Made by a program: the position numbers and the translations under genes
Part shown: piece after piece, positions 30,769 through 42,257 of the stretch
How the letters are laid out: the number at the start of each line of letters is the position of its first letter
How positions within the stretch are numbered: the first letter of the stretch is position 1
Assembly (NCBI RefSeq): GCF_025602895.1
Contig: NW_026516232.1
Coordinates: forward strand, 372,001-436,000
Source of the DNA: Polychytrium aggregatum
Taxonomy: Eukaryota; Chytridiomycota; Chytridiomycetes; Polychytriales
Reading direction: 5' to 3'
DNA: 64,000 nt
The notes under the pieces: generated by a model
The model's database searches: none
Told to the model about the DNA's origin: nothing
The model's input: only the letters and a program-made list of their open reading frames with translations

Positions 30769-32132
30769 TTCTTGACATGAGCCTCGTGCTCGGCGGGATC
30801 GGAGGAGTAGATGAGGATGTCGTCCAGGTAGACGACCACGAACTGGTCAAGGTATTCTCGGAGGACATCGTTGACGAAGGCTTGGAACGAGGCAGGAGCG
30901 TTGGTCAAGCCGAACGGCATGACGTTGTACTCGAAGTGGCCGTAGCGGCAGCGGAAGGCCGTCTTCCACTCTTCACCTTCAGCGATGCGCAAGAGGTTGT
31001 ATGCGCCTCGCATGTCGAGCTTGGTGAAGATCTTGGCCTTGCCGAGGTTGTCGAACGTCTCGGCAATCAGGGGCAAGGGACAACGGTTCGGCACGGTGAT
31101 CTTGTTCAGGGCCCGGTAGTCGACGCAGAGACGGAGGGAGCCATCCTTCTTCTTGACGAACAGGACTGGGGCACCGGCAGGGGACTCGGAACGGCGGATG
31201 AAACCCTTGGACAAGTTCTCTTGGATGTAGGTGTGGAGGGCGTCCATCTCCGGCTTGGAGAGGTTGTAGACGGGTCCAAACGACGGAGACGCACCTTCGA
31301 CCAACGGGATCGTGTGGTCGTAAGGGCGGTGCTGGGGGAGCTTGTCGGCCTCGGACTTGGAAAACACCTTGGCAAAGGACGAGTACTTGGAGGGGACAGA
31401 GGGCTCGGCCTTGGGCTTGGCTCCAGCGTCGACGGAGCAGAGGGACAGGACTCGGGCAGCATCCAAGAGGAACACTTCCAGGCCTTCCTTCTGGACGGCG
31501 TGCTGGAAGGGGATGCTGCCGATCAGGCTGACGCTGGGCAGGGACTGGGTCTTGGTCTTGGTCTTTGGGACGGCAGGAGGCAAGGCAGGACTGGGCTTGG
31601 GCACGGCAGGAGGCAAGGCAGGGAGGATCTCGGGCTCGGCTGGGGACTCGGCTGGGGACTTGGCAGGAGCAATCTTGGACTCGGGCAGGGACACGGCAGG
31701 CTCGGCGGGGACCTCAGCAGGGGACTCGGCAGGCGGCTCGGCAGGGCTGGACCTAGAGGACTGTGGCTCGGGAGAGAACGGGGAGGCCAAACTGTGGATA
31801 GAGGTGCAAGGCAAGAAAATAGAGTCATGGTGCCAGTCAAAGTAGGGTTTGTGTTTCTTGATCCAATCCATACCCAAGATGATCGGGTATGAAGCCAAGG
31901 GAATCAGCGCGAACGAGATTTGTTCATAGTGGCTGATGCCTGTGATCATAGAAACACAAACTCCAAGACTAGACTCCATCGAAGAACCATCGGCAAGAGT
32001 GATGACGAAAGAAGTTGCAAAGGTGGGGAGAGCGTGGGTTGCGGCGAATCCAGTGTCCATAAACGAAGTAACCGCGCCGGTATCGATCATGGCGGTTGCC
32101 CGTATGGACTCTGGACCGCACAGCAGAGTCAC
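30769..32132 (-). pseudogene. C2 pol, 5' piece (protease, first part of RT)
   Basis: It has the protease motif ([10 protein letters not shown]), a Pro/Ala/Glu/Ser-rich linker, and RT up to and just past YLDD ([19 protein letters not shown]). The linker holds a short in-frame repeat that is one unit longer than in C1. It ends at the A3 target site. Confidence 0.9.
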
Positions 32133-32320
32133 AGCGAGGGAGGGCTGACGTTGGATGTCAGGCTCGGGAGGCGAAGACGAAGAAGCAAGAGCGGTGGAAG
32201 CGGTGGCAATGGTGACGGGGGCAAGATGGCAAAAGGCAGAAGAGTGATTTACCGTGGAGAAATTTACAGGAGGAAGATTTATGACATGATTGACGCCTAG
32301 GAAAGCTCCTCCGACCTTTT

Positions 32321-33179
32321 CTAGGCAGAGAAGTTTTCCTGGTCGTCAAGTTTATTCACATCAACGACAGCCAAAGAAGCATCGATGGCAGCCAAGCGGG
32401 AGGATGCCTTATTGGGGCAGCGAAGGGCAATGTGCCCTTCCTGCTTGCAATAAAAGCAGCGGTTGGCAGCACGGAGGGCAGCCTTGTCCTCGGCGGTCAG
32501 CCTGCGAGCGGAAGCCTGGCTGAGGTCCATGGGCTGGGGAACGTTGAATGCTTGAGCGGGGCGAGGAGGAGGAGCAGGAGCGAAGGGACGAGGAGCCGGA
32601 CGGAAAGGGAGAGGAGCCGGACGAGCAGGAGCAGGAGCAGGAGCGGAGCGGTGGTTGGGACGGCGGGAGCGTTGGTCCTCCTGGCGGTTGTCGATGGCGA
32701 TCGCCGCTTGCATGAGATCTTCGAGGTTGTCGAAGGAGCGACGGGAGAGTTCATCTTGAACCGAGGGCTTGAGTCCACTCTCGAAGTGGAACATGAGAGG
32801 GTCTTGGGACCAAGTGACGAGGTGGACGGCTTGGCGGCGGTACTCGGCGGCATAGGCGGCGGCGGAGGTGACTTGGTAAAGCCTGACCATCTCGCGAGCA
32901 GCGGCGATGGTGGGCTGGACCTGGCCAAAGGCAGCACGGAGCCACTCGGAGAAACCGGCAAAGTCACGGATGGCAGGGGGAGAGCACTCGGGGTCTCTCT
33001 CCAACTGATCGATGTACGGCTGCATGTAGTCTGCAGCAGTACCATCGAGATAGGATAAGGCGTAGAACACCTTATCCCTTTCAGTCTGGAAGAGGGGAGG
33101 GTTGGACACGAAGGCCAGTCTGCAATGCGAGAGGAAGGCATTGCAGCGGCTCGGGTCCTTACCAGAGAAGCGGTCGGGA
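32321..33179 (-). pseudogene. C2 gag, 3' piece (capsid and zinc knuckle)
   Basis: It covers the capsid-like region (KVFYALSYLDGTAADYM), an Arg/Pro/Ala-rich stretch and the CCHC knuckle (CFYCKQEGHIALRC). B1 separates it from the gag start. Confidence 0.87.
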
Positions 33180-33184
33180 GGACC

Positions 33185-33493
33185 TGTAGGAGATGGTATC
33201 TCCGACGCTGTGCTGCGCGTACTGCGCGTACTGCGCGGCGCAGTGGGTCGTGACCTGTGCTGCGCTTTGCGTTTTCACGCACCGCAGGCAGGCCACCGCA
33301 GGGTATACCTGCGGGTTGCCCCCGTTCCCCCCGTTTGTCTGGAGTTCGGTTTTATCGTGAATAAACGTAAGTGCTCCCCGAGCTCACCCGTCCGCTAGAG
33401 TAGCCTAGCACCGCCCTGTTCTGCCCCGTCCTGTCTTGTCTTGTACCCCCTCCCTCCCCGTCTTGCCCCAACGTCCCAGTAGTGGACGTTACA
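33185..33493 (+). repeat. 5' LTR of B1
   Basis: 309 bp, TGTAGGAG to GTTACA. An AATAAA signal lies at 33360-33365. Confidence 0.95.
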
Positions 33494-33505
33494 TGGTAGC
33501 ATCGG
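33494..33505 (+). other. B1 primer-binding site
   Basis: TGGTAGCATCGG immediately after the LTR, the same as in F. It fits the 3' end of an initiator-type tRNA. Confidence 0.75.
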
Positions 33506-33615
33506 AAATCCTCGTCTTGTTTTCGTCCTGTTTGTCCTCTTTCTAGATCCTCAAGCTGGATCCCGCCTCTCTTGCCGACCGACTCTCCTCTCTGTCCCTG
33601 GAGCCTGCCCCTGCC

Positions 33616-34437
33616 ATGAGCAACCCCCGCCCACTTCCGGAAGCCTTCCTCAAGACCTTCCGTGCCCCAGTGTTTACTGGGAAGAGCCGCTCCTCCTCGG
33701 TGGAGGACTGGCTGCAGCAACTCGAGGACTACCTCGATGCTGCCCAAGTCGCCCCCACCCACCACATCGTCGCCGCCAAGCTCTGCTTAAAGGACCAGGC
33801 GTACCGTTGGTACCGCCGCCAAGGGTTCGACGAGCAGAGCGAAGGTGTGTTTGACGACTTCAAGGACCGCCTCCGTCGCCGCTTCGGCAGCCCCAATGCT
33901 GAACTCATTGCCCGTGACAAGCTATACTCTCTCGTGCAGCGTGGTTCTGTGACCCGCTACATCGAGGAGTTTGAAGACCTCTCCTCCCAGATTGAGGAGC
34001 TGGGCTCTGCTGATGCGATGTACCTCTTCCAGAAGGGCCTCAAGCCCAAGATCAGAGAGTACATCGCCAGCAACCCTGATGCCCGCAAGTCCCTGGACGT
34101 GATGATGGACGTTGCCGAGAACCTCGACAACGTCCAGTACCATGGCCGCCAGTTCTACCCGCAGCTGGCAGGCGGCCATCGGTCTCATCACGTCCCAGCC
34201 CGTCCGCCTCGCCCGGCCCCGCCCGCAAGACCCATGCCTGAGCCCATGGACGTTGACGTCAACGCCATGGAGGCTCGTGGCCCTCCCCGCTCCCGGTTCC
34301 AGCAAGCTGCCACTGTCTCCCCCAAGGACAGACAGAAGCAGGAGGACCTCCGCCATGGTTCCTGCTTCTTCTGTCACCGACCGGGACACCAGGCCAAGGA
34401 GTGCCCCATGAAGTCGGGAAACGGCCGACCCTACTAG
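33616..34437 (+). CDS. gag: B1 Gag
   Basis: 273 codons from ATG ([15 protein letters not shown]). The N-terminal half is a Gag capsid-like domain ([29 protein letters not shown], then the [19 protein letters not shown] helices). A Pro/Arg-rich linker follows, then a CCHC knuckle ([14 protein letters not shown]) close to the stop. It should form the particle shell and bind element RNA. The last 37 nt overlap the pol frame. Confidence 0.92.
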   Translation: MSNPRPLPEAFLKTFRAPVFTGKSRSSSVEDWLQQLEDYLDAAQVAPTHHIVAAKLCLKDQAYRWYRRQGFDEQSEGVFDDFKDRLRRRFGSPNAELIARDKLYSLVQRGSVTRYIEEFEDLSSQIEELGSADAMYLFQKGLKPKIREYIASNPDARKSLDVMMDVAENLDNVQYHGRQFYPQLAGGHRSHHVPARPPRPAPPARPMPEPMDVDVNAMEARGPPRSRFQQAATVSPKDRQKQEDLRHGSCFFCHRPGHQAKECPMKSGNGRPY

Positions 34438-37400
34438 GTGGCTCTGGAGCCCTAGTAGGAGACCAACGCCGTGGATTGCTCAATGCAGTCCACGCGTCTC
34501 CAGAGGAAGTTCACCTCGCCCCCTCCCCCGAAGGAGAAACAAACCAAGTGTTGTGCGTCGTGCGAGAGGTGCATGGTGGCGCAAGCCGCCTGCCTCTCCA
34601 CGAACGTGAAGAGAAAACCAAAATTGAAAACCAAAACAAAAAAGAAAATCAAGAACCCTTGAGGGACAGGACCGCCTGTGCCCTCACCCCTGTCAAGTCG
34701 TGTGTGTCGGATGCTTCCGACATGTGTCCGCAAGCCGTGGACGTCGTGTGCAATGGCGTGCTGACGCCGCAGGCCCCCGCAATGGCCGAACCCTATCCAA
34801 AATGTCCGAGTGGCCGTGATGAAGCCAACCAAGACCAAGTGTCGCCCGTTCCCCCAAGTCAAGTCATGGTGCAGGAGGCTGTGCAGGAGGACCATGAAGA
34901 GTCCCTGCTGTACCTCCCTGCCACCGTCCAAGGTCACACCGTCCGAATGATGGTGGACTCTGGAGCAAGCTGCAACTTTGTCAGCAGACGCTTGCTCCAG
35001 GAGCTCAACATACATGCAACCAAGAAGAAGTCGCCGATGAGTGTGGCGCTTGCAGACGATCGTGTGCAGCAGTGCACACACCAAGTGGTCCTGCGAGTGG
35101 CCCTCCATCCCAAGTACCATCCTGTCCTGTTGTTCCAAGTGATCGACACCAAGTTCGATGCCATCCTCGGCATGAGCTGGCTTGCTCGTGCCGAGCCGAC
35201 TCCAGTCGTCGACTGGAAAGGCCGCACTGTCCGTGTTGGCCCTGACATTGTCCTGCAGGGCATGGCCTCACCCAACATGCCACCTCTCCTCTCAGCCATG
35301 CAATTCAAGAGGCTGATCAAGAAGGACACGTCGTTCCTCTGTGTCGTGCGTGAGGTCGACGACACCGACCAAGCCGGTCCCGGTCCCCCGCCTGTGGTGA
35401 CCAAGCTGCTCGACGAGTACAAGGACGTATTCCCCGACCAGTTGCCACAATGCCTGCCACCCCAACGCACCGTCGATCATCGCATCGACATCGAACCAGG
35501 CTCGTCGCCTCCGTCAAGACCGACGTACCAACTGTCGCTGACGGAGATGGACGAACTCAAGCGCCAGTTGGATGACCTCCTCGCCCATGGGTTCATCCGC
35601 CCGAGCCAGTCACCGTATGGTGCACCAGTGCTCTTTGTCAAGAAGAAAGAAGGTGATCTCAGGATGTGCGTCGACTATCGCGCACTAAACAAACAGACCA
35701 TCAAGAACACCTACCCGTTGCCCAGGATCGACGAGTTGATGGATCGTCTGAGTGGAGCAAAGGTCTTTAGCAAGATAGACCTCCGCTCAGGCTACCATCA
35801 GATCCGCATCCACGAGGATGATGTCCACAAGACCGCCTTCAGGACTCGCTACGGACTGTACGAGTTCCTAGTGCTGCCGTTCGGATTGACGAACGCACCT
35901 GCCACGTTCATGCAGCTGATGAACGATGTGTTCCGCCAAGAGCTCGACAACTCTGTCATCGTGTACCTGGATGATATCCTTGTGTACAGCAAGGATGAAG
36001 CGACCCATGAAGGTCATGTCGCCCGCGTGCTGGCCAAGCTACGCGAGCACAAGTTGTATGCCAAACTGTCCAAGTGTGAGTTCTTCAAGAATCAAGTCCC
36101 GTTCCTGGGACACGTTGTCTCAGGAAGAGGAATCGAAGTCGACCCCGCCAAGGTCAAGTCTGTGGTCGAGTGGCCGCCGCTCGCATGCGTCTCTGACGTG
36201 CAGTCGTTTCTCGGTCTCGTCAACTACTACCGCCGATTCATCCCCGATCTGGCGCGCACTGCCGGTCCACTCACAGACCTACTCCGCAAAGAGTGCCCCT
36301 TCGTGTGGGACCACCCACAACGCCAAGCGTTCGAGACCCTCAAGCACGCCTTGACGAACGCTCCTGTCCTCGCTGTGTTCGACCCGAACACGGATGTCTC
36401 CGTGCACACCGACGCCTCCGACTTTGCGGTGGGAGCTGTTTTGATGCAGGAGGGAAGGCCCGTTGCCTTCGAGTCGCGCAAACTGTCCCAACACGAGATC
36501 AACTATCCCGTGCACGAGAAGGAGCAGCTTGCGATCATCTACGCGCTGCAGAAGTTCCGAGTGTACCTCCACGGTACCGCCAAGCCCTTCAAGATTGTGA
36601 CGGACCACCAGTCACTGCGTTACCTCGACACCAAGAAGAACCTGAGCCGACGCCAAGCGCGATGGATGGAGTTCCTCGCCGAGTACAACTACGAGGTTGT
36701 ATACCAGAAAGGCAAACTCAATGTGGTGCCTGACGCACTGTCCCGACGCCCCGACTACCAATTGGCGTCACTGTACGAGTCGACTGTCAGTGTCGACAAC
36801 ACGATGCTGGATGTTGTCCGAGACAACATCGCCAACGACAAACAGTTCGGAGAACTGTTCCGAAAGGTGTCTAAGCTCCCCAAGGACGACGAATCATCCG
36901 AGTACACAGTGCGTGATGGCCTGCTCCTCCTGAAGAAGGACAGCCGTGTCTGTGTGCCGGACATTCCGTCGTTGAAGACCAAGTTGCTCCAAGAGGTCCA
37001 CGACTCGCCCCTCGCTGGACACTTTGGAGTCGAGAAGACATACGACCGACTGGCCAAAGTCGCATACTGGCCTGGAATGAAGCGCACCGTCGAGAAGTAC
37101 ATCGAGTCCTGCCATACCTGCAAGATGGTCAAGTCACGCACGACCCGAGAGCAAGGATTGCTGCAACCCCTGCCTGTTCCCGACCGCCCCTGGACCAGCA
37201 TGTCCATGGATCTCATCACGCATCTACCGACGACCAAGTTGGACCACGATGCAATCGCTGTCTTTGTCGACAGGTTCAGCAAGATGGCACACTTTGTGCC
37301 GTGCCAGACGACATGCTCCGCGCCTGACCTTGCACTGCTGTTCTTCAAGCATGTGTTCAAGCACCACGGCCTCCCAAAGTCCATCGTCAGTGATCGAGAC

Positions 37401-38333
37401 CCCCGATTCACCTCCTTGTTTTGGACAAGTCTGTTCGACCATCTCGGCACCAAGCTGAACATGTCAACCTCGCACCACCAACAAACGGATGGACAGTCCG
37501 AGCGGACGATCCGCACCCTCGAGCAATACCTGAGGACATACGCCTCGACCAGCCAAGACGACTGGGACATACAGCTGAGTCATGCAGAGTTTGCATACAA
37601 CACCGCCAAGTCGAGCACAACTGGCTTGAGCCCCTTTGAGGCGCTCTACGGATTCCAGCCTGATGTTCCCACCTCCTTGACACTGACCGAGTCCACGGCT
37701 GGATTGCCTCCCAAACCAAGTGCCTTTGTCAAAGATCATCAAGTCCGACACAAGATGATCGCCGACGCGCTCACGGATGCGCAACAAGTGATGGCGAAGT
37801 ACTACGACCGCCGACACCAGGATGTCTCCTTTGAAGTTGGAGACCTTGTCTACCTGGACGCCGACAACATCAAGGTCCCCGAAGCCCAGTCAAAGAAGTT
37901 GTTGCCCAAGTACCGAGGACCGTTCAAGATAGCGGCCCGACCCAGTCCCCTCAACTACCTGTTGGACTTGCCACCTGGAAGCAAGCTCCATCCTGTCTTC
38001 CATGTGTCCAAGCTGCGTCGCCACACGACCCGCAGTCCAGCACAGTTCCCCGACGCCGACGAAGGTGTCCCGGACGACGCACCACTGGAAGACGACCTCG
38101 GACAATACTATACTCAAGAATATGAAGTCGAAAGGATCGTGAGGCACAAGAAAGTGGCTGATGGGTCACTTCGGTTTTATGTCAAGTGGGTTGGTTACCC
38201 ACACTCGGGCAACACATGGCAAACACTGGAGGACTTGTCCCATGCACCCGAGGAGCTGAGTAAATACGGTAAACACCTCGAGGAGCCCCAAATAAAGAGC
38301 ACACGCAGGGCTCCTCGCAGGAAGCCTTCTTAA
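34401..38333 (+). CDS. pol: B1 pol polyprotein
   Basis: 1310 open codons in the -1 frame relative to gag, overlapping its end, so it is probably made as a frameshifted Gag-Pol fusion as in related elements. Domains: protease ([11 protein letters not shown] near residue 185), RT ([10 protein letters not shown] near 522), RNase H (TDHQSLRYL, ending DALSRR), integrase zinc-binding region (CHTCKMVK), integrase core (SMDLITHLP, then [16 protein letters not shown]), a GPF module ([11 protein letters not shown]), and a chromodomain (YEVERIV to VKWVGYP, about 1241-1275). The first codon is GTG within the gag overlap, not a likely independent start. Confidence 0.93.
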   Translation: MPHEVGKRPTLLGGSGALVGDQRRGLLNAVHASPEEVHLAPSPEGETNQVLCVVREVHGGASRLPLHEREEKTKIENQNKKENQEPLRDRTACALTPVKSCVSDASDMCPQAVDVVCNGVLTPQAPAMAEPYPKCPSGRDEANQDQVSPVPPSQVMVQEAVQEDHEESLLYLPATVQGHTVRMMVDSGASCNFVSRRLLQELNIHATKKKSPMSVALADDRVQQCTHQVVLRVALHPKYHPVLLFQVIDTKFDAILGMSWLARAEPTPVVDWKGRTVRVGPDIVLQGMASPNMPPLLSAMQFKRLIKKDTSFLCVVREVDDTDQAGPGPPPVVTKLLDEYKDVFPDQLPQCLPPQRTVDHRIDIEPGSSPPSRPTYQLSLTEMDELKRQLDDLLAHGFIRPSQSPYGAPVLFVKKKEGDLRMCVDYRALNKQTIKNTYPLPRIDELMDRLSGAKVFSKIDLRSGYHQIRIHEDDVHKTAFRTRYGLYEFLVLPFGLTNAPATFMQLMNDVFRQELDNSVIVYLDDILVYSKDEATHEGHVARVLAKLREHKLYAKLSKCEFFKNQVPFLGHVVSGRGIEVDPAKVKSVVEWPPLACVSDVQSFLGLVNYYRRFIPDLARTAGPLTDLLRKECPFVWDHPQRQAFETLKHALTNAPVLAVFDPNTDVSVHTDASDFAVGAVLMQEGRPVAFESRKLSQHEINYPVHEKEQLAIIYALQKFRVYLHGTAKPFKIVTDHQSLRYLDTKKNLSRRQARWMEFLAEYNYEVVYQKGKLNVVPDALSRRPDYQLASLYESTVSVDNTMLDVVRDNIANDKQFGELFRKVSKLPKDDESSEYTVRDGLLLLKKDSRVCVPDIPSLKTKLLQEVHDSPLAGHFGVEKTYDRLAKVAYWPGMKRTVEKYIESCHTCKMVKSRTTREQGLLQPLPVPDRPWTSMSMDLITHLPTTKLDHDAIAVFVDRFSKMAHFVPCQTTCSAPDLALLFFKHVFKHHGLPKSIVSDRDPRFTSLFWTSLFDHLGTKLNMSTSHHQQTDGQSERTIRTLEQYLRTYASTSQDDWDIQLSHAEFAYNTAKSSTTGLSPFEALYGFQPDVPTSLTLTESTAGLPPKPSAFVKDHQVRHKMIADALTDAQQVMAKYYDRRHQDVSFEVGDLVYLDADNIKVPEAQSKKLLPKYRGPFKIAARPSPLNYLLDLPPGSKLHPVFHVSKLRRHTTRSPAQFPDADEGVPDDAPLEDDLGQYYTQEYEVERIVRHKKVADGSLRFYVKWVGYPHSGNTWQTLEDLSHAPEELSKYGKHLEEPQIKSTRRAPRRKPS

Positions 38334-38342
38334 GTGTGGGAG

Positions 38343-38651
38343 TGTAGGAGATGGTATCTCCGACGCTGTGCTGCGCGTACTGCGCGTACTGCGCGGCGCA
38401 GTGGGTCGTGACCTGTGCTGCGCTTTGCGTTTTCACGCACCGCAGGCAGGCCACCGCAGGGTATACCTGCGGGTTGCCCCCGTTCCCCCCGTTTGTCTGG
38501 AGTTCGGTTTTATCGTGAATAAACGTAAGTGCTCCCCGAGCTCACCCGTCCGCTAGAGTAGCCTAGCACCGCCCTGTTCTGCCCCGTCCTGTCTTGTCTT
38601 GTACCCCCTCCCTCCCCGTCTTGCCCCAACGTCCCAGTAGTGGACGTTACA
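38343..38651 (+). repeat. 3' LTR of B1
   Basis: 309 bp, with no difference from 33185-33493 noticed by eye. It begins 9 bp after the pol stop, behind a short purine stretch. Confidence 0.95.
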
Positions 38652-38656
38652 GGACC

Positions 38657-39031
38657 TATCTGCCTGGTGGCAGAGTTGCGACCCGCAGAGTGGTCCTCGG
38701 GGTCTTGGGCAGGATCATCGACGTCGTCAGGTACGCCGAAGTAAGGGCGACCTGCGCGACGGATCGGAGCGGGAGCAGGAGCAGGAGGAGGGAGCTGGGC
38801 CTGGTAGCTGCGGAGGGCCTCCTGGACACTGGCGGCGACAACTTGGCGGACATCCTCTTCACGGCGAGCCAGGACCTGGTCCATACGATCGGTGATGCGG
38901 TTGAGCGCATCATCCTGATCGTGGAGGAACTTGGAAAAGTCCTGGAGAGAACGGGCGTTCTCGGCGGACTGGATAATGACCGCACGGATGGCCTGGAGCT
39001 CGGGCTCGGAAAGGCCAGAAGGGGAAGCCAT
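38657..39031 (-). pseudogene. C2 gag, 5' piece
   Basis: Starts at ATG 39031 (MASPSGLSEPELQAIRAV) and covers the helical N-terminal region of C Gag. B1 cuts it from the capsid region. Confidence 0.85.
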
Positions 39032-39103
39032 TGGTAAAAGAGATAGCGAAGGGAACGGGGGCAAAGGCAGGGCAAGTGGGGGGTTGTTGAAGGTCTTGCC
39101 AAG

Positions 39104-39995
39104 TGTCAAGACTGGACAACGGGGCAAGCAGGGAAGTGCGCAAGAGTCCTAATGCAAGACTCGAACGTAGGGAGAGGAGCGGGGACTGGACTGGGACACA
39201 GAGTGTCAAGTGTAAAGCCAAAGTTTTATTCTAGATCCAAGGCTTAGGATGCTTAAAATACAAAGTGGCAAGACGAAGGCAAAAGACAGAGGCTGGTTGG
39301 AGGGCTATTTATGCGAGCGCCAAGGATCGACGCTGCAGAGCGAGGGGGCAGGAGCGAAGCAGCGGCGGGGAGGGCGAAGCAGCGAGCGAAGCAGGTGGCG
39401 GCCGTGACTCGGGATCCGTGAGTCAGCGGGCGTCAGTGGCGGCGGCATGGCGGCGCCAAGGCGTCAGGCGGCGTCGAGGCGGCGTCGTGGGCGTAACCCA
39501 TGACCAACAACAAGGAAGCGGGAAGGGAACACCGACAGCGCGCGTGCTGGCGATAAGACAACAAGGCAGCACAGCGCGGGAAACAAACAAACAGAAGGAA
39601 GGGAAAGCGCTAAGGCAGGCAAACAGAAAGGAAAGGGCAAGGGTAAAGGAAGGAAGAGGGCAAAGGCAGAGGGTGTTCATGACAGCGAAGCAGCGAGCGA
39701 AGCAGGTGGCGGCCGTGACTCGGGATCCGTGAGTCAGCGGGCGTCAGTGGCGGCGGCATGGCGGCGCCAAGGCGTCAGGCGGCGTCGAGGCGGCGTCGTG
39801 GGCGTAACCCATGACCAACAACAAGGAAGCGGGAAGGGAACACCGACAGCGCGCGTGCTGGCGATAAGACAACAAGGCAGCACAGCGCGGGAAACAAACA
39901 AACAGAAGGAAGGGAAAGCGCTAAGGCAGGCAAACAGAAAGGAAAGGGCAAGGGTAAAGGAAGGAAGAGGGCAAAGGCAGAGGGTGTTCATGACA
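39104..39995 (-). repeat. 5' LTR of C2 (892 bp, duplicated U3)
   Basis: It carries the same 311-bp tandem duplication as the 3' LTR (39374-39684 repeated at 39685-39995). A CATAAATAG box is at 39313-39305 and the predicted RNA start is at 39274. The matching priming site lies 2 nt inside the LTR. Confidence 0.93.
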
Positions 39996-40441
39996 GCCTG
40001 TCTGTCTGCCCAAGGCCCCCGCCGTCTGCCCAACGTTCCGATCTCTCCTGTGAGGCTCTGCCGTGAGCCTGTCTGTCTGCCCGAGGCCCCGCCGTCTGCC
40101 CAACGCTCCGATCTCTCCTGTGAGGCTCTGCCGTGAGCCTGTCTGTCTGCCCAAGGCCCCCGCCGTCTGCCCAACGTTCCGATCTCTCCTGTGAGGCTCT
40201 GCCGTGAGCCTGTCTGTCTGCCCAAGGCCCCCGCCGTCTGCCCAACGTTCCGATCTCTCCTGTGAGGCTCTGCCGTGAGCCTGTCTGTCTGCCCAAGGCC
40301 CCCGCCGTCTGCCCAACGTTCCGATCTCTCCTGTGAGGCTCTGCCGTGAGCCTGTCTGTCTGCCCAAGGCCCCCGCCGTCTGCCCAACGTTCCGATCTCT
40401 CCTGTGAGGCTCTGCCGTGAGCCTGTCTGTCTGCCCAAGGC
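39996..40441 (+). repeat. F leader tandem repeat, second block
   Basis: It continues the 71-bp array after C2. Units start at 39996, 40067, 40137, 40208, 40279, 40350 and 40421. Only the second is the 70-bp form. D is inserted inside the last unit, whose diverged remainder (53193-53249) runs up to the F start codon. Confidence 0.92.
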
Positions 40442-41232
40442 TGTTAGGGATAGCTTCTGCTTGTTCTCCACTTTGAATGCACACTTGGCTGTTCTTTTGC
40501 CTTTCTGTTTGTTTGTGTGTAGCCTTGCAGTTCCCCTCCGATTTTCCGCCCTTTGCCTGTCTTTTCCGCTCCTTCCGCACTTCCGTTTTCCCGCGCTGCT
40601 CCGCTTCCTTTGTCTTCTTCGCACGCGCCGGTTTGTTTGTACACGCGCTTTGCTGCGATTGGTTGCAATTCGGCTGCCGGTCATGTGTCCCCCCACCGGT
40701 GACTCATGACCTGCCTGACCGCCCCGATCTCTTGTTCATCTCGCACGCATTTGCCCCAACCTTATACTTGACCAATCCGCTTCTTGGATGTTGAGTCACA
40801 TTGCTTCGCCTTTGCACGTTTCTCCTGCCAGGTGCTTCGCTTTTGCTTGCGCCTCTCTCGCTTTGGTTCTCTGCCTGTCTCGGTGGTCCTTCTCGGCCCT
40901 CGTTCGTGCATCGCCCCCTTCGCCCTGCTCGATCGCCCACTTTTCCCTCCCTTGGCCGCCCTTCGCTGCCAAGTCCGGACTTGTCTATAAATAGCCTGAC
41001 CCCCGCGATGTGTAGTCGAACCTCAGCGTTCAAAATAGGACTAAATAAAGTGCCTTCTACTTTATTCTCTGAGTGTTCCTCACGTCTCATTTCGAGACAA
41101 GTCTTATCTTGAACGGATCTTTGCTTCCCTCGCTCCCTCTCCGAGTCCACTTCGGACTTTACCCTTGTTTTCCCTGAGCTCACTTCGAGCTCACTTCTTC
41201 CTTTGCCGTTGAGTCCCCTTTGGACTCTAACA
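40442..41232 (+). repeat. 5' LTR of D
   Basis: 791 bp, TGTTAGGGATAG to GGACTCTAACA. TATAAATAG is at 40986-40994, the predicted RNA start at 41025, and AATAAA at 41044-41049. Confidence 0.95.
40986..41036 (+). promoter_or_regulatory. D LTR core promoter and self-primer
   Basis: TATAAATAG, a 30-nt spacer, then AGCGTTCAAAAT (41025-41036), which is the exact complement of the site at 41235-41246. The same spacing occurs in families A and C. Confidence 0.68.
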
Positions 41233-41234
41233 TC

Positions 41235-41246
41235 ATTTTGAACGCT
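41235..41246 (+). other. D self-priming site (PBS)
   Basis: ATTTTGAACGCT, 2 nt after the 5' LTR. It can pair over 12 nt with the predicted 5' end of the D transcript. No tRNA-like TGG start is present here. Confidence 0.72.
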
Positions 41247-41303
41247 CCCTCTTGGCTTTCCGGCCTTTCTTCTTCTTTCGCCTCTCTTTCCCTACTCGAT
41301 CCG

Positions 41304-42257
41304 ATGGCTGAGCCTGCTGCACCCCCTGCAGATCTCAATGCGTATCTGGCGCGCATGGAGGAGCGTATGAACGCCCTCATGACCCAGAACGCTGCTCTCC
41401 ATCGTCAGATCCAGGACCTGCAAGCTCCCGCCGCCGCTCCCCGCCAGGTCTACCAGGTGAACAAGCCCAAGGAGTTCCTAGGTTCCCGTGACGAAACGAC
41501 GGCCTTCCTCGCCCAGTGCCACCTGGTCTTCCTCGCCGATCCCGCCTTCTTCGCGCCCGAGCGCCAGAAGGTCCTTTACGCCACCTCCTTCCTCCGCGGC
41601 GAAGCCTTCAAGTGGTACGAGGCCGCCTTCTACATGGCCAACCGTTTCCCTGCTTCCTTCGCCGACTTCGAAGTTGCCCTGAAGTCGACCTTCGGTGAGG
41701 ACACGGCCTCCTCGCAAGATAAGGCCCTCAACGACCTCAAGCGCTTGGTCCAGCTCAAGTCCTGCCAAGCCTTTGCCACCCGCTTCGTCCAACTTGCCGC
41801 CCGAGTCCAGACCGACGAACCCACCAAGATGCACTTCTTCAAGGAGGGTTTGAAGTCTGAAGTCAAGTTCCATTTGATCGGTCTCCGCCCCGCTCCCGCT
41901 TCCTTGCCCGAGTTGATCAAGGCAGCGGTCGAGTACGACGATGCCCTCCATCGTCTCAAGGTCTCTTCCCGTTCCCAACCTCCTCCTCCTTCTTCTCGCT
42001 CTGCTCCCCATCACCACCATTCTCCCGCGCATGTTTCTTCTTCCTCCTCTTCTGCGCCCACTCCCATGGACCTTGACTCTGTCTCGGTCCGCCCTGCTAA
42101 GCTCTCCGACGTCGAGAAAAAGCGACGTCGTGAGCAGGGTCTCTGTTTGTACTGCGGGGAAAAGTCTTGTCCCGGCAGTCGCGATGTTCAGCAGTGCCCG
42201 GTTCTGGTCAAACGGAACTCGGGAAATGCCCACAGCCGAGCAGCACCTCGCAAGTAA
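41304..42257 (+). CDS. gag: D Gag
   Basis: 317 codons from ATG 41304 (MAEPAAPPADLNAYLARMEE). It has an N-terminal coiled-coil-like helix, a capsid-like domain (FLAQCHLVFLADPAFF, then FLRGEAFKWYEAAFYM and KRLVQLKSCQAFATRF), a Ser/Pro/His-rich linker, and a short Cys-rich tail (CLYCGEK) in the place of the zinc knuckle. The frame is open upstream into the LTR, but only through a non-ATG codon, so this ATG is preferred. The end overlaps the pol frame by 91 nt. Confidence 0.88.
   Translation: MAEPAAPPADLNAYLARMEERMNALMTQNAALHRQIQDLQAPAAAPRQVYQVNKPKEFLGSRDETTAFLAQCHLVFLADPAFFAPERQKVLYATSFLRGEAFKWYEAAFYMANRFPASFADFEVALKSTFGEDTASSQDKALNDLKRLVQLKSCQAFATRFVQLAARVQTDEPTKMHFFKEGLKSEVKFHLIGLRPAPASLPELIKAAVEYDDALHRLKVSSRSQPPPPSSRSAPHHHHSPAHVSSSSSSAPTPMDLDSVSVRPAKLSDVEKKRRREQGLCLYCGEKSCPGSRDVQQCPVLVKRNSGNAHSRAAPRK

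Larger units (their letters stand above)
33185..38651 (+). mobile_element. Family B chromovirus, full length (copy B1)
   Basis: A 5467-bp element with 309-bp LTRs at both ends, a tRNA-type priming site, gag, and pol in the -1 frame. It is framed by a perfect GGACC duplication (33180-33184 and 38652-38656) inside C2 gag. It looks whole, the LTRs look identical, and it is recent. It serves as the reference for the B copies in the left block. Confidence 0.97.
21468..39995 (-). mobile_element. Family C chromovirus (copy C2), carrying A3 and B1
   Basis: A C-family element on the minus strand with a perfect GCCTG duplication (21463-21467 and 39996-40000). Both LTRs are 892 bp because both carry the same 311-bp internal tandem duplication. 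A3 splits pol and B1 splits gag, so the copy is broken by two clean insertions; otherwise its frames look open. It differs from C1 at scattered sites and by a small in-frame repeat in pol. Confidence 0.94.

Noticed and set aside
21019-40441. Regularly spaced repeats resembling a CRISPR array
   Set aside because: The 71-bp units are head-to-tail with no unique spacers, lie in the leader of a eukaryotic retroelement, and have no cas genes nearby.
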